Part shown: positions 1-7,820 of the stretch, piece by piece
How positions within the stretch are numbered: the first letter of the stretch is position 1
Layout: every line of letters begins with the position of its first letter
Assembly: GCF_001854125.1 (NCBI RefSeq)
Contig: NZ_CP017715.1
Location: 1,178,001 to 1,242,000, forward strand
Origin: Marinobacter salinus
GTDB lineage: Bacteria > Pseudomonadota > Gammaproteobacteria > Pseudomonadales > Oleiphilaceae
DNA: 64,000 nucleotides
Direction of reading: 5' to 3'
Notes under the pieces: generated by a model
The model's database searches: none
What the model was told of the DNA's origin: nothing
What the model saw: only the letters and a program-made list of their open reading frames with translations
Made by a program: the position numbers and the translations under genes

Positions 1-360
1 TCAGATACCCTTGCTGGCGCTTTCGCTGAGGCGGGCGTCGCTCTTACGGCACTGGTGACAGAGCCTGATCTGGTTCGCCCTCTCGTTTCCGTGCCAGTCG
101 AAACCGCCGACGAAGACCCCGAATTGCTATTGGTTCGATTCTTGAACGCGATTGTCTACGAGATGGCTGTCCGCAAGCTGCTCTTTCACCACTACGAAGT
201 CTCAATCCAGGGTAGTCACCTAACGGCTACAGCTTACGGGGAGCCGGTTGATATCGAGCGTCATCAGCCCGCTGTGGAAGTTAAGGGAGCAACGGCCACC
301 GAACTCCATGTCGGCTTCAACAATGGTCGTTGGGTGGCTCAATGTGTAGTTGATGTCTGA
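1..360 (+). CDS. Archease, C-terminal part (partial at window edge)
   Basis: Archease is the small partner that activates the RNA ligase RtcB and lets it turn over repeatedly, probably by assisting guanylylation and metal loading. The reading frame is open from base 1, so the gene starts upstream of the window; the GTG at 55 is internal. The visible part has the family pattern: a DTLAGAFAEAGVALTALVTE stretch (the usual helix with LxEAFxxAxxAL), then VDLLVRFLNxIVYE-like residues, and an ending with EVKGATATELHV, matching the archease 'KAVTYHxLxV' strand. The immediate neighbour downstream is rtcB in the same direction, the classic archease-RtcB pairing. The identity is secure despite the truncation. 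Confidence 0.9.
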   Translation, partial: SDTLAGAFAEAGVALTALVTEPDLVRPLVSVPVETADEDPELLLVRFLNAIVYEMAVRKLLFHHYEVSIQGSHLTATAYGEPVDIERHQPAVEVKGATATELHVGFNNGRWVAQCVVDV

Positions 361-394
361 TGTGTACGAATGGCAGAAATGCCAGGAGGCGGAT

Positions 395-1825
395 ATGGAT
401 ATGTCAAAGCTTCTGCAGCGTGGCGATTATGAATGGGAGCTTCCCAAGCAGGGAAGTATGAGGGTTCCCGGTATTTTGTATGCTTCCCGACGGTTGATCG
501 AAACCATGGATAATAAGGTTCTCGAGCAGGTAAGAAACGTCGCTACATTGCCCGGTATCGTTGGCGCCAGTTATGCCATGCCAGACGCACACTGGGGTTA
601 TGGATTTCCCATAGGCGGTGTCGCTGCCTTCGACCCTGAAGAGGGCGGAGTCGTTTCCGCCGGTGGCGTAGGTTTTGATATCTCCTGTGGCGTTCGTTTA
701 TTGCGAACGGGACTGGCTCTCAATGATGTCCGCCCTGTATTGCCGGAGCTGATGGACGCGCTGTTCAACACCATCCCGGCCGGGGTGGGGAGTTGTGGCC
801 AGATTCATTTGAACGACCTGCGCATGAGTGAAATGCTGCGAGGTGGTGCGCGCTGGTCTGTGGAGCAGGGCTGGGGAAGGCCTGAAGACCTGGAGCGCAT
901 CGAAGAGAATGGTCGCATGGCAGGGGCGAGGCCAGAGAATGTATCCCGACAAGCGCGGCGCCGCCAGTGCGATGAGATGGGTACGCTTGGTTCCGGCAAC
1001 CACTACCTTGAAGTCCAGTATGTGGAAGCGGTGATGGATCGTGAAATCGCCGCCAGCTTTGGACTGAGAACCGGCGAAGTTGTCGTCAGCATTCACTGTG
1101 GTTCACGGGGCCTGGGGCACCAAATCGGCACCGAATTTCTGATTGAGATGGCCAAGGCTGCCAAGAATTCCGGCATTCCCCTGGCGGACCGGGAACTGGC
1201 CTGCGCACCTGCGACATCCACGGTGGGTCAGCTTTACCTTGGAGCCATGCGTGCCGCAACCAATTGCGCTTTCGCAAATAGAGAGATCATTTCTCATCTC
1301 GCCCGTCAGACTTTCTCTGAAATCATGCCTGGGGCCAAGCTACCACTGCTTTATGATGTCTCGCATAACACATGCAAGGAAGAAACCCACCTAATCAATG
1401 GAAAAGAAACGCGGCTCCTGGTGCATCGAAAAGGGGCAACGCGTGCATTCGGCCCGGGACACAGCGATTTGCCCCCAGCATTCCGCGAAAGCGGGCAACC
1501 GGTGCTGATAGGCGGCTCCATGGGCACAGCATCCTATGTATTGGCGGGCCTGGCAGAGAATGAGAGCAAGTCCCTTGGCTCCGCGTGTCACGGTTCAGGG
1601 CGGGCGATGAGCAGGCGACAAGCCAGGCGGTTGTGGCAAGGGCGCAAAGTGGTTGATGATTTGCGGGGGCATGGCATTCATGTCCGAAGCCCTAGCATGC
1701 GTGGGGTTGCCGAGGAGGCGCCAGACGCTTATAAGGACGTCGACGAAGTGGCAAAGGCCACCGAATGCGCCCGGCTTGCACGCCGGGTAGCACGCCTGCG
1801 ACCACTAGGGGTTGTAAAAGGCTGA
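395..1825 (+). CDS. rtcB: RtcB family RNA-splicing ligase
   Basis: RtcB joins RNA 2',3'-cyclic phosphate or 3'-phosphate ends to 5'-OH ends using GTP and Mn2+; in bacteria it is an RNA repair enzyme. The protein (about 476 aa) carries the family motifs MPDAHWGYGFPIGGVAA, GGVGFDISCGVR (metal Cys), GTLGSGNHYLEVQ, SIHCGSRGLGHQIG, YDVSHNTCKEE and the C-terminal HRKGATRAFGPG with the His that accepts GMP. The start at ATG 395 is chosen because AGGAGG lies at 384-389, five bases upstream; ATG 401 is also possible. In-frame TTG 350 and ATG 353 overlap the archease end and have no ribosome site. It forms an operon with archease, so its regulation probably depends on upstream sequence outside the window. 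Confidence 0.95.
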   Translation: MDMSKLLQRGDYEWELPKQGSMRVPGILYASRRLIETMDNKVLEQVRNVATLPGIVGASYAMPDAHWGYGFPIGGVAAFDPEEGGVVSAGGVGFDISCGVRLLRTGLALNDVRPVLPELMDALFNTIPAGVGSCGQIHLNDLRMSEMLRGGARWSVEQGWGRPEDLERIEENGRMAGARPENVSRQARRRQCDEMGTLGSGNHYLEVQYVEAVMDREIAASFGLRTGEVVVSIHCGSRGLGHQIGTEFLIEMAKAAKNSGIPLADRELACAPATSTVGQLYLGAMRAATNCAFANREIISHLARQTFSEIMPGAKLPLLYDVSHNTCKEETHLINGKETRLLVHRKGATRAFGPGHSDLPPAFRESGQPVLIGGSMGTASYVLAGLAENESKSLGSACHGSGRAMSRRQARRLWQGRKVVDDLRGHGIHVRSPSMRGVAEEAPDAYKDVDEVAKATECARLARRVARLRPLGVVKG

Positions 1826-1851
1826 CAGTGAGCCTTACCCCGCTTTTCCTT

Positions 1852-2253
1852 TTACTCGTTACAACTGTATCCGTGCAGCATCAAACCTTCTTCGAGGTAG
1901 GTAGGCAGCAGGGGGTGCGCAATCAGATAGTCCGCTGTCGTCTCGTTCCAGGCGTCTCCCGCGTGCGATAGGGTGATTTTCCATTCATCCAGAGTGTAAT
2001 CGCCACGCCCAAGCCACAGTAACCCCACCATTTGTTGCTGCTGGTCGGGCTCCAGATCGTCTACCACGGCGCGGAATTCGGCGAGGGTGGAGTCACCGGC
2101 ATGGGCTGCCAGCATCTGGAGATGCCAGTCTTCACTGGCATCGTCGGAGCTTGTCGGAATGACGACCTGCTCCTGAGCGTGAAATTCCCTTGCGAGCTGG
2201 ATAAGTCTGCAGACAGTACTTGGGTTCACATCCAACATGACTGGTTCCTCCAA
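1852..2253 (-). CDS. DUF3775 family protein
   Basis: This 133-residue soluble acidic protein has the pattern of the DUF3775 family: an N-terminal helix (VNPSTVCRLIQLAREFHAQE), a central HLQMLAAHAGDSTLAEFRAVVDDLEPDQQQQMVGLLWLGRGDYTLDEW block, and a final HPLLPTYLEEGL segment. No enzymatic function is established for the family. The start could be the first Met or Met6; both are close to the divergent promoter region shared with the CapA-like gene. It converges with rtcB, 26 bases away. I recognise the family by pattern only. Confidence 0.7.
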   Translation of the reverse strand: MEEPVMLDVNPSTVCRLIQLAREFHAQEQVVIPTSSDDASEDWHLQMLAAHAGDSTLAEFRAVVDDLEPDQQQQMVGLLWLGRGDYTLDEWKITLSHAGDAWNETTADYLIAHPLLPTYLEEGLMLHGYSCNE

Positions 2254-2342
2254 TCAGGTCATATTATTGGTTATTTTATAGTCAGTGGTATCGTGTAAAT
2301 TTGACGCCTGTCAACAACCGTATCAATGTGAGGGCACCGGCT

Positions 2343-3476
2343 ATGGATAGGCCACCACTTAAAGTGTTTGTTTGTGGAGACGTGATGACGGGGCGTGGAA
2401 TCGATCAGATTCAGGCATCCCCCGGTTCTCCAGAGCTCTTCGAATCCTGGGTCACCGATGCGCGCGACTACGTGCGCCTGGCTGAGCGGCGCAATGGTCC
2501 GATCCATCTGCCCGTTTCAGCGGACTACATCTGGGGCAGTGCCCTTGCTGAACTGAATCGTTTCGGGCCGGAGGTCCGCATCGCAAACCTTGAGACCAGT
2601 ATTACCACCTGTAATTCACCCTGGCCGGGAAAGGGTATTCACTATCGTATGAACCCTGCCAATGCCGATTGTCTGGCTGCAGCGAAGCTTGATGTCTGCG
2701 CACTGGCCAATAACCATGTGCTCGACTGGAGCCATGAAGGGCTTTACGAGACGCTTGCGGTTCTTCGTAACCTTGGCATCCGGACGCCGGGGGCGGGTCT
2801 TGATGAACAGGAGGCCACGGCACCGGCTACGCTCGCGCTACCGGGGGGCGGGCGCATGGTCATTGTGTCGTGCGGACTGCAATCCAGTGGTATACCCAAT
2901 TCATGGTCCGCAGGCCCGGAGCGGGGTGGGGTGTTTCTCCTGCCGGACCTGACGCAACATAGCCTGCGGCGTATCGGCGCTTTGTTTGACGGCGTGAGCC
3001 AGCCGGGTGACATACGAGTGGTATCCGTGCACTGGGGTGACAACTGGGGCTATGATATCAGCCCGGAGCAGCAGGCCTTTGCCCGTCAACTTGTTGATCA
3101 AGCCGGAGTAGATCTTGTTCATGGCCATTCTTCCCATCACCCACGGGGCGCTGAAGTATGGAATGACAGGCTTATACTTTACGGTTGTGGGGACCTCATC
3201 AATGACTACGAGGGAATAGGCGGTTACGAATCCTTTCACCCGGACTTGTCACTTCTTTACCTGATTACACTGGACCGTACTTCGGGAGCACTATTGAACC
3301 TGACAATGCCGGCTATGCGGATACGACGGTTTCAAGTTCACCGGGCTGACCAGAAGGAGATTTCCTGGCTCGCCGAGAGGCTTACTTTGGTATCCCGCCA
3401 ACATGGTGTTGCTTTTCGGCAAACACCCTCCGGTGACCTCGAGCTCACCGGGTTACTGCATGGCGATCAACATTAA
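2343..3476 (+). CDS. CapA family metallophosphoesterase-like protein
   Basis: The protein (about 377 aa) belongs to the CapA/PgsA family, associated with poly-gamma-glutamate capsule synthesis but also widespread as stand-alone enzymes. Visible signatures are FVCGDVMTGRG near the N-terminus, ANLETSIT, the ALANNHVLDW motif, VVSVHWGDNWGYDIS and VDLVHGHSSHHPRG, which together build the dinuclear metal site of a calcineurin-like fold. It has no signal peptide or membrane anchor, so it is probably cytoplasmic, unlike membrane-anchored capsule CapA. ATG 2343 (preceded by gaggg) is preferred to the in-frame TTG at 2301. No capBC genes are nearby, so capsule synthesis is unlikely; the substrate is unknown. 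Its stop interlocks with that of the next minus-strand gene. Confidence 0.8.
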   Translation: MDRPPLKVFVCGDVMTGRGIDQIQASPGSPELFESWVTDARDYVRLAERRNGPIHLPVSADYIWGSALAELNRFGPEVRIANLETSITTCNSPWPGKGIHYRMNPANADCLAAAKLDVCALANNHVLDWSHEGLYETLAVLRNLGIRTPGAGLDEQEATAPATLALPGGGRMVIVSCGLQSSGIPNSWSAGPERGGVFLLPDLTQHSLRRIGALFDGVSQPGDIRVVSVHWGDNWGYDISPEQQAFARQLVDQAGVDLVHGHSSHHPRGAEVWNDRLILYGCGDLINDYEGIGGYESFHPDLSLLYLITLDRTSGALLNLTMPAMRIRRFQVHRADQKEISWLAERLTLVSRQHGVAFRQTPSGDLELTGLLHGDQH

Positions 3477-3946
3477 CGCTCACGGGGAGCCTTTTTGCTA
3501 ACGGTCTTGCGAGAAACAATCTTTTTTTCTGCTTTGCTGATAATGAGTGTATCCGCGAGAATGTGAAGGGCCTTGTTGGTGGTTCTTACTGCCCGATATA
3601 TCTGCTGACTGGTCTGGTCGTGGGTTTTCTGTGCGTTCCGCGCGTTTTGCTGGAAGGCTTCATCCCGGGAGAACAAGTCGATCAGAACGAATGTGGTGTT
3701 GGAAATAGACCTGTGCAGTTTTTCAACAGCGCTGGCACCGGAAGATACCGTGTCTTCAAGAAGGCGGGCCCGATTTCTGACCTCAAGCAGATCCATTCGA
3801 CTTTTCTGGACAGCGCTGGTGGCAGCAATCCTGTGCGAGTTGAGGATCCTGGTCTGCCGACGGCAAATCAGAAGCTGCCAATAAGTGAAGGACAGTGCCC
3901 CGGCAGCGATGATCAGTGAGGCTAACGAAATGGCTGGCGTGATCAC
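3473..3946 (-). CDS. Membrane-anchored hypothetical protein
   Basis: This 157-residue protein starts with one hydrophobic segment (residues 4-24, ISLASLIIAAGALSFTYWQL), followed by a mostly helical soluble region and a strongly basic tail (SKAEKKIVSRKTVSKKAPRER). The start is GTG 3946, supported by AGGAG eight bases upstream. It lies directly downstream of a second small N-terminally anchored protein (3959-4288, 12-base gap), and the two probably form an operon. The topology predicted from the sequence is a single TM helix with a cytoplasmic helical bundle. I do not recognise the family. The TTAA at 3473-3476 provides stops on both strands for this gene and the CapA-like gene. Confidence 0.65.
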   Translation of the reverse strand: MITPAISLASLIIAAGALSFTYWQLLICRRQTRILNSHRIAATSAVQKSRMDLLEVRNRARLLEDTVSSGASAVEKLHRSISNTTFVLIDLFSRDEAFQQNARNAQKTHDQTSQQIYRAVRTTNKALHILADTLIISKAEKKIVSRKTVSKKAPRER

Positions 3947-3958
3947 GTTGGCATTCTC

Positions 3959-4288
3959 CTATCGGTACTCAATGTGCATTTCCACGTCAATTTCCCGCTC
4001 CGCGAGCTCCCCTTCGAGCTCTTTCATCACTTCCTGGTACACCATTTTTCGGACCATTACCGGCAGCTTGTCTGCCAACACGCGCGCGGAGCGGGATTCT
4101 CGCTTGGCGACTGCAATCGGATCCAGAACCCGCAGCGTAATAACCAGTTCGGGGTCTTGCTCAGAGTCTGTTATATCGTCACTCTCCATCATCTGTTTAA
4201 CAAGTTTGCGCTGCTCCAGCACCTGCCAGCACAGAAACAAGCTGAACAAGGCAAGAGTCAGGCTGAGTGTTGTCAGGAATGTGATCAA
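3959..4288 (-). CDS. Small membrane-anchored hypothetical protein
   Basis: The protein is 109 residues with an N-terminal membrane helix (about residues 2-22, ITFLTTLSLTLALFSLFLCWQ) and an acidic, charged helical remainder. Its end, VEMHIEYR, looks like a beta strand. The start is TTG 4288 with GGAGG spaced about six bases upstream, so the non-ATG start is well supported. It is the first gene of a two-gene minus-strand unit with the 157-residue anchored protein. No known domain is evident. It could be an accessory membrane protein acting with its neighbour, but this is inference from adjacency only. Confidence 0.6.
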   Translation of the reverse strand: MITFLTTLSLTLALFSLFLCWQVLEQRKLVKQMMESDDITDSEQDPELVITLRVLDPIAVAKRESRSARVLADKLPVMVRKMVYQEVMKELEGELAEREIDVEMHIEYR

Positions 4289-4494
4289 ACCAAACCTCCA
4301 CGGGATTATCCAATTGACCCCCGGCAGTTTGCCTCAGGAGTGATGACAAACGATTGGCCAGAACGACGTTGATGGTAGTGCGTCCGGGAAAACAGAACGA
4401 ACACTCAATACTGGTAAGGTTGTTTGCAGTATGATCGACTACTACGGAGAATCAAGGGCTTAAGGTACGCCCCTTACCCCAAAAGGAACGAATC

Positions 4495-4908
4495 ATGGTT
4501 TATGCGAAAGCATTGATTGCCGGTTTTCTGGCAACCCTCATTTTTCATCAGGGTCTTTTCATGCTGTTTTATCTGGGCGGCATGGTTCCGGTTGCACCTT
4601 TCAACCTGACTCCGGTTCCGCCGTTCGGGGTGCCTTCGGTTATCTCACTGGCCTTCTTTGGGGGGCTGTGGGGTATCGTGCTCTGGCTGATCCTGGGGCG
4701 GATGGCTGGCGTGGGTTTTTGGCTGGGCCACGTACTGATAGGTGCGATTGGCCCGACAGCTGTCGCGATGCTGGTAGTCTTCCCATTGAAGGGCCTGGAT
4801 GTTTCGGCGCAGACCTGGGTGGGTGGTCTGATTCTGAATGGCTTCTGGGGTCTTGGAGTTGCCATATTCATGCGCCTGATGGGCGCTCGTGTGCCAAGCG
4901 CCGCCTGA
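4495..4908 (+). CDS. Small integral membrane protein, four predicted helices
   Basis: This 137-residue, very hydrophobic protein has four likely membrane spans (about residues 4-30, 45-68, 73-98 and 106-130), rich in Gly, Phe and Leu. A good ribosome site (aaaggaa) precedes ATG 4495. It lies 37 bases before the saccharopine-dehydrogenase-like gene in the same direction and may be co-transcribed with it. The sequence has no transporter signature I can recognise, and the function is unknown. Confidence 0.7.
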   Translation: MVYAKALIAGFLATLIFHQGLFMLFYLGGMVPVAPFNLTPVPPFGVPSVISLAFFGGLWGIVLWLILGRMAGVGFWLGHVLIGAIGPTAVAMLVVFPLKGLDVSAQTWVGGLILNGFWGLGVAIFMRLMGARVPSAA

Positions 4909-4945
4909 AAAGTCTATACATTTGATAAAACAGGAAGGATGAGCA

Positions 4946-6187
4946 ATGACAAATTCAGCAGAAACACCCTACGATCTGGTCGTGTTCGGTGCCACCAGCT
5001 TTGTAGGGCAGATACTCACGCGTTATTTGCTCGACACCTATGGAGTGGGTAAATCTGTTAACTGGGCCATTGCCGGCCGGTCAGAAGCAAAACTCAACAC
5101 CCTCAAATGCGAATTGGGCAAGGAGGCAGCGGAGCTGGCGGCGATACTTGCCGACGCCGGAGATGAGAGCAGTCTCCAGTCCATGTGCGGCCAGACCCGC
5201 GTCATCATTTCCACCGTAGGTCCTTACGCGCTGTATGGTGAGCCTCTCGTACAGGCTTGTGTCCGGGCCGGTACGGACTACTGTGACCTGACCGGCGAGG
5301 TTCAGTGGATCCGCAAAATGGTGGACCGTTACGAGGACGAAGCGAAGGCATCCGGGGCCAGAATCGTGCATTGCTGTGGATTTGACTCTATTCCCTCGGA
5401 CATGGGCGTATGGTTCCTGCAGAATAAATCGGAAGAGCTCTTTGGCGCGCCGTGCCAGGACGTTCGCATGCGGGTCAAGGTTGCGAAGGGTGAGTTCTCC
5501 GGTGGCACTGTCGCCTCAATGATGAACATTGCCAAGGAAGCGGCTGCAGATCCCGAATTGCGCAAGGAACTCGCTAATCCGTTCTCCATTTGCCCCCCTG
5601 ATCACCGGTCCGAAACCCGCCAGCCGAGCCTGAAAGGGGCGGAGTATGACAAGACGTTTGGTGTCTGGCTGGCGCCATTTGTGATGGGGGCAATTAACAC
5701 CCGGATAGTGCACCGTTCAAATGCCCTGCAAAACACCCGTTATGGCAAGGAGTTCACCTACGATGAGGCAATGATGACTGGCCGGGGTGTGAAAGGACGA
5801 CTGGCAGCCTACGGTATTATCGGGGCTCTGGGCGCATTTTTCACGGCGTCTGCCATCAAGCCTACTCGATGGCTGGTGGAAAAGTTTGTACCACAGCCGG
5901 GTGAGGGGCCGAGTCCCGAAGCCCAGAAAGCGGGCTTCTACGATTTGCGATTTGTTGGCCATACAGTGGATGGCAAAACAATCATCACCAAGGTGACAGG
6001 CGATCGGGACCCGGGCTATGGTTCCACCGGTAAAATGCTCGGTGAGGCCGGCATGTGCCTGGCCTTCGACGTACCGGCCGACAAGGCCGGTGGCTTCTGG
6101 ACACCCTCGTCCCTGCTTGATGGCAAGCTGATGGAAAGGCTTACCGGCAAAGCCGGTTTGACGTTCGACGTACTTGAGACCCGGTAA
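4946..6187 (+). CDS. Saccharopine dehydrogenase-like / trans-acting enoyl reductase family oxidoreductase
   Basis: This 413-residue protein begins with a Rossmann fold (DLVVFGATSFVGQ at about residues 10-22, a GxxxxxG dinucleotide motif), followed by AGRSEAKL and ISTVGPYALYGEPLVQACVRAGTDYCDLTGEV, the hallmark of the saccharopine-dehydrogenase-like family. That family also includes mycobacterial trans-acting enoyl reductases. VHCCGFDSIPSDMGVWFLQ marks the second half. These proteins are usually NAD(P)-dependent reductases of lipid-like substrates; the substrate here cannot be told from sequence. Ribosome site ggaagg precedes ATG 4946. It converges with cydC, with only 13 bases between the two stops. 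Confidence 0.8.
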   Translation: MTNSAETPYDLVVFGATSFVGQILTRYLLDTYGVGKSVNWAIAGRSEAKLNTLKCELGKEAAELAAILADAGDESSLQSMCGQTRVIISTVGPYALYGEPLVQACVRAGTDYCDLTGEVQWIRKMVDRYEDEAKASGARIVHCCGFDSIPSDMGVWFLQNKSEELFGAPCQDVRMRVKVAKGEFSGGTVASMMNIAKEAAADPELRKELANPFSICPPDHRSETRQPSLKGAEYDKTFGVWLAPFVMGAINTRIVHRSNALQNTRYGKEFTYDEAMMTGRGVKGRLAAYGIIGALGAFFTASAIKPTRWLVEKFVPQPGEGPSPEAQKAGFYDLRFVGHTVDGKTIITKVTGDRDPGYGSTGKMLGEAGMCLAFDVPADKAGGFWTPSSLLDGKLMERLTGKAGLTFDVLETR

Positions 6188-6200
6188 GTTATACGGGGCC

Positions 6201-7820
6201 TTATGTCGAAAGATGAATTACGCGGTCGGTGTCCGGAAGGGCATCCGGCCCGTGAGCAAGGCTGATCACGGTCTTACCTTCCAGCCAGGGGGTCAGTCTC
6301 CGGCAGATTGAGGCGCGGGTTTCTGCGTCGACACCGGTAAATGGCTCGTCGAGAATTACCAGCGGAACCGGGGCCAGCAACACTCTTGCCAGGGCAATCC
6401 TGCGAGCCTCACCGCCTGACAGGCGGCTGCCGGCACTGCCCAGCCAGGTATCAAGCTGGTCCGGTTCTTCGACAAAACGCTCTGCCATTCCTACCAATTC
6501 AAGCATACGCCAAAGCTCGGTATCACTGGCCTCGGGGCTGCCCAGCAGCAGATTGGCCCGGAGAGTGTCTTCAAAAAGAACGGTGTCCTGTGTGAGGTAG
6601 CCGACTGCTTCGGCGGCAACTGTGCCCCTGAAGGGCGTGATAAGACCTGCAAAGGTTTCGGCCAGGGATGATTTGCCGCTGCCGGAATGACCGATAATCC
6701 CAACTCGCTCACCTTTTTTTACACTCAGATCAAAGCGAGTAAAAAGAGGAGCCTGGCCTTCGTGTTTTACAGCGAGGTCTTGCGCCAGCAGCGATAAGTC
6801 CGGGGGTAACTCCGTTTCTGTTGGCTTACTGGCCGTCAGGTTCTCAGCCTGGCTGTCACGGTTAAGGCGAGTCGCGGACGCCTGGGTAGCACCGAGTTTG
6901 CCAAAGGCATCCGGGAGCATGCCGTAGATTTCCGCCAGTCCAAGAAGTGCTATGGGCACAAGCACCAGAACCGGGCCGGCGATCAGTCCTGCCTGGAAAA
7001 GGGAAAAGCCGACCCAGAGGGCAAACACAGCGGCAAGATTGATGAATAAGTGCGCTGCTGCCAGATTCCAGCCGATCCGACCATCGGCTTTTGCCTGCTC
7101 AGAGGTGAACTGATGTGCCTGACGCATCAGCCAGGCAGCGTGTTTGCCGGTCCGGCCTGCGGCGGTGAGTTCGGCAAAGCCTTCCAGGTGCTCGACTACT
7201 GCCATTCGCAGCTGTTCTTGCCTGTCGCTTTGTCGATGGGCAACGTGGCGGGTGCACAGGTATGCGCCCAGTGTTGCCACCAGCAACGCAGCGCCAAGAA
7301 CCGCGCTCAGGCCAAGTGCGGTTGTGCCATCGAACAAAACGCCTGCAAAAATCACCATGAGAGCTGTTACCAGTGCCGCCAGAGCAACGGGCGCGATCAA
7401 TCTCAGGTAGAGTGTATCGAGCGCATCGACATCACTGGTCAGCCTGGACAGCCACTGAGCGCCCGTCAGACCGACTCGGTTCGCGCGGCTTGATGCGGCT
7501 AGTTTGCGGAACAGATCCACGCGTATATCCGTCAGCAGGCGCAATACGGTGTCGTGGTTATAGACCCTCTCAACATACCGTGCGACTGTTCGGGAAACCG
7601 CGAAAAACCGGATACCACCACCAGGCACGTAAAGATTGATACCTGCCTGAATCCCTGCGGCCAGTGCTAGACCGACCAGCGCTGTTTCCGTAATAAACCA
7701 GCCGGACAGCGCCAACAGCCCGATCCCGGACAGCAGCGTAAGAAAAATCAGCAGGCCGCCCACTGCAAGACGGCCGGGGCGCTGGAAAATCAACCGGAGC
7801 CATGGGATCAGCTCATGCAT
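6201..7820 (-). CDS. cydC: CydC, ABC exporter subunit for cytochrome bd assembly
   Basis: CydDC is a heterodimeric inner-membrane ABC exporter of glutathione/cysteine and is required to assemble cytochrome bd. This 539-residue subunit has an N-terminal six-helix ABC membrane domain (about 1-310) and a C-terminal ATPase with Walker A GHSGSGKSS, signature LSGGEARR and Walker B VPLVILDEP. The N-terminal pattern HELIPWLRLIFQRPGRLAVGG and the GLLALSGWFITETAL stretch are typical of CydC. The first eight bases overlap the end of cydD, implying translational coupling. It is the last gene of cydABDC. Confidence 0.93.
   Translation of the reverse strand: MHELIPWLRLIFQRPGRLAVGGLLIFLTLLSGIGLLALSGWFITETALVGLALAAGIQAGINLYVPGGGIRFFAVSRTVARYVERVYNHDTVLRLLTDIRVDLFRKLAASSRANRVGLTGAQWLSRLTSDVDALDTLYLRLIAPVALAALVTALMVIFAGVLFDGTTALGLSAVLGAALLVATLGAYLCTRHVAHRQSDRQEQLRMAVVEHLEGFAELTAAGRTGKHAAWLMRQAHQFTSEQAKADGRIGWNLAAAHLFINLAAVFALWVGFSLFQAGLIAGPVLVLVPIALLGLAEIYGMLPDAFGKLGATQASATRLNRDSQAENLTASKPTETELPPDLSLLAQDLAVKHEGQAPLFTRFDLSVKKGERVGIIGHSGSGKSSLAETFAGLITPFRGTVAAEAVGYLTQDTVLFEDTLRANLLLGSPEASDTELWRMLELVGMAERFVEEPDQLDTWLGSAGSRLSGGEARRIALARVLLAPVPLVILDEPFTGVDAETRASICRRLTPWLEGKTVISLAHGPDALPDTDRVIHLST

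Noticed and set aside
1818..1836. Small hairpin AAGGCT/AGCCTT after rtcB
   Set aside because: A six-base stem without a proper T-tract immediately following; too weak to call a terminator.
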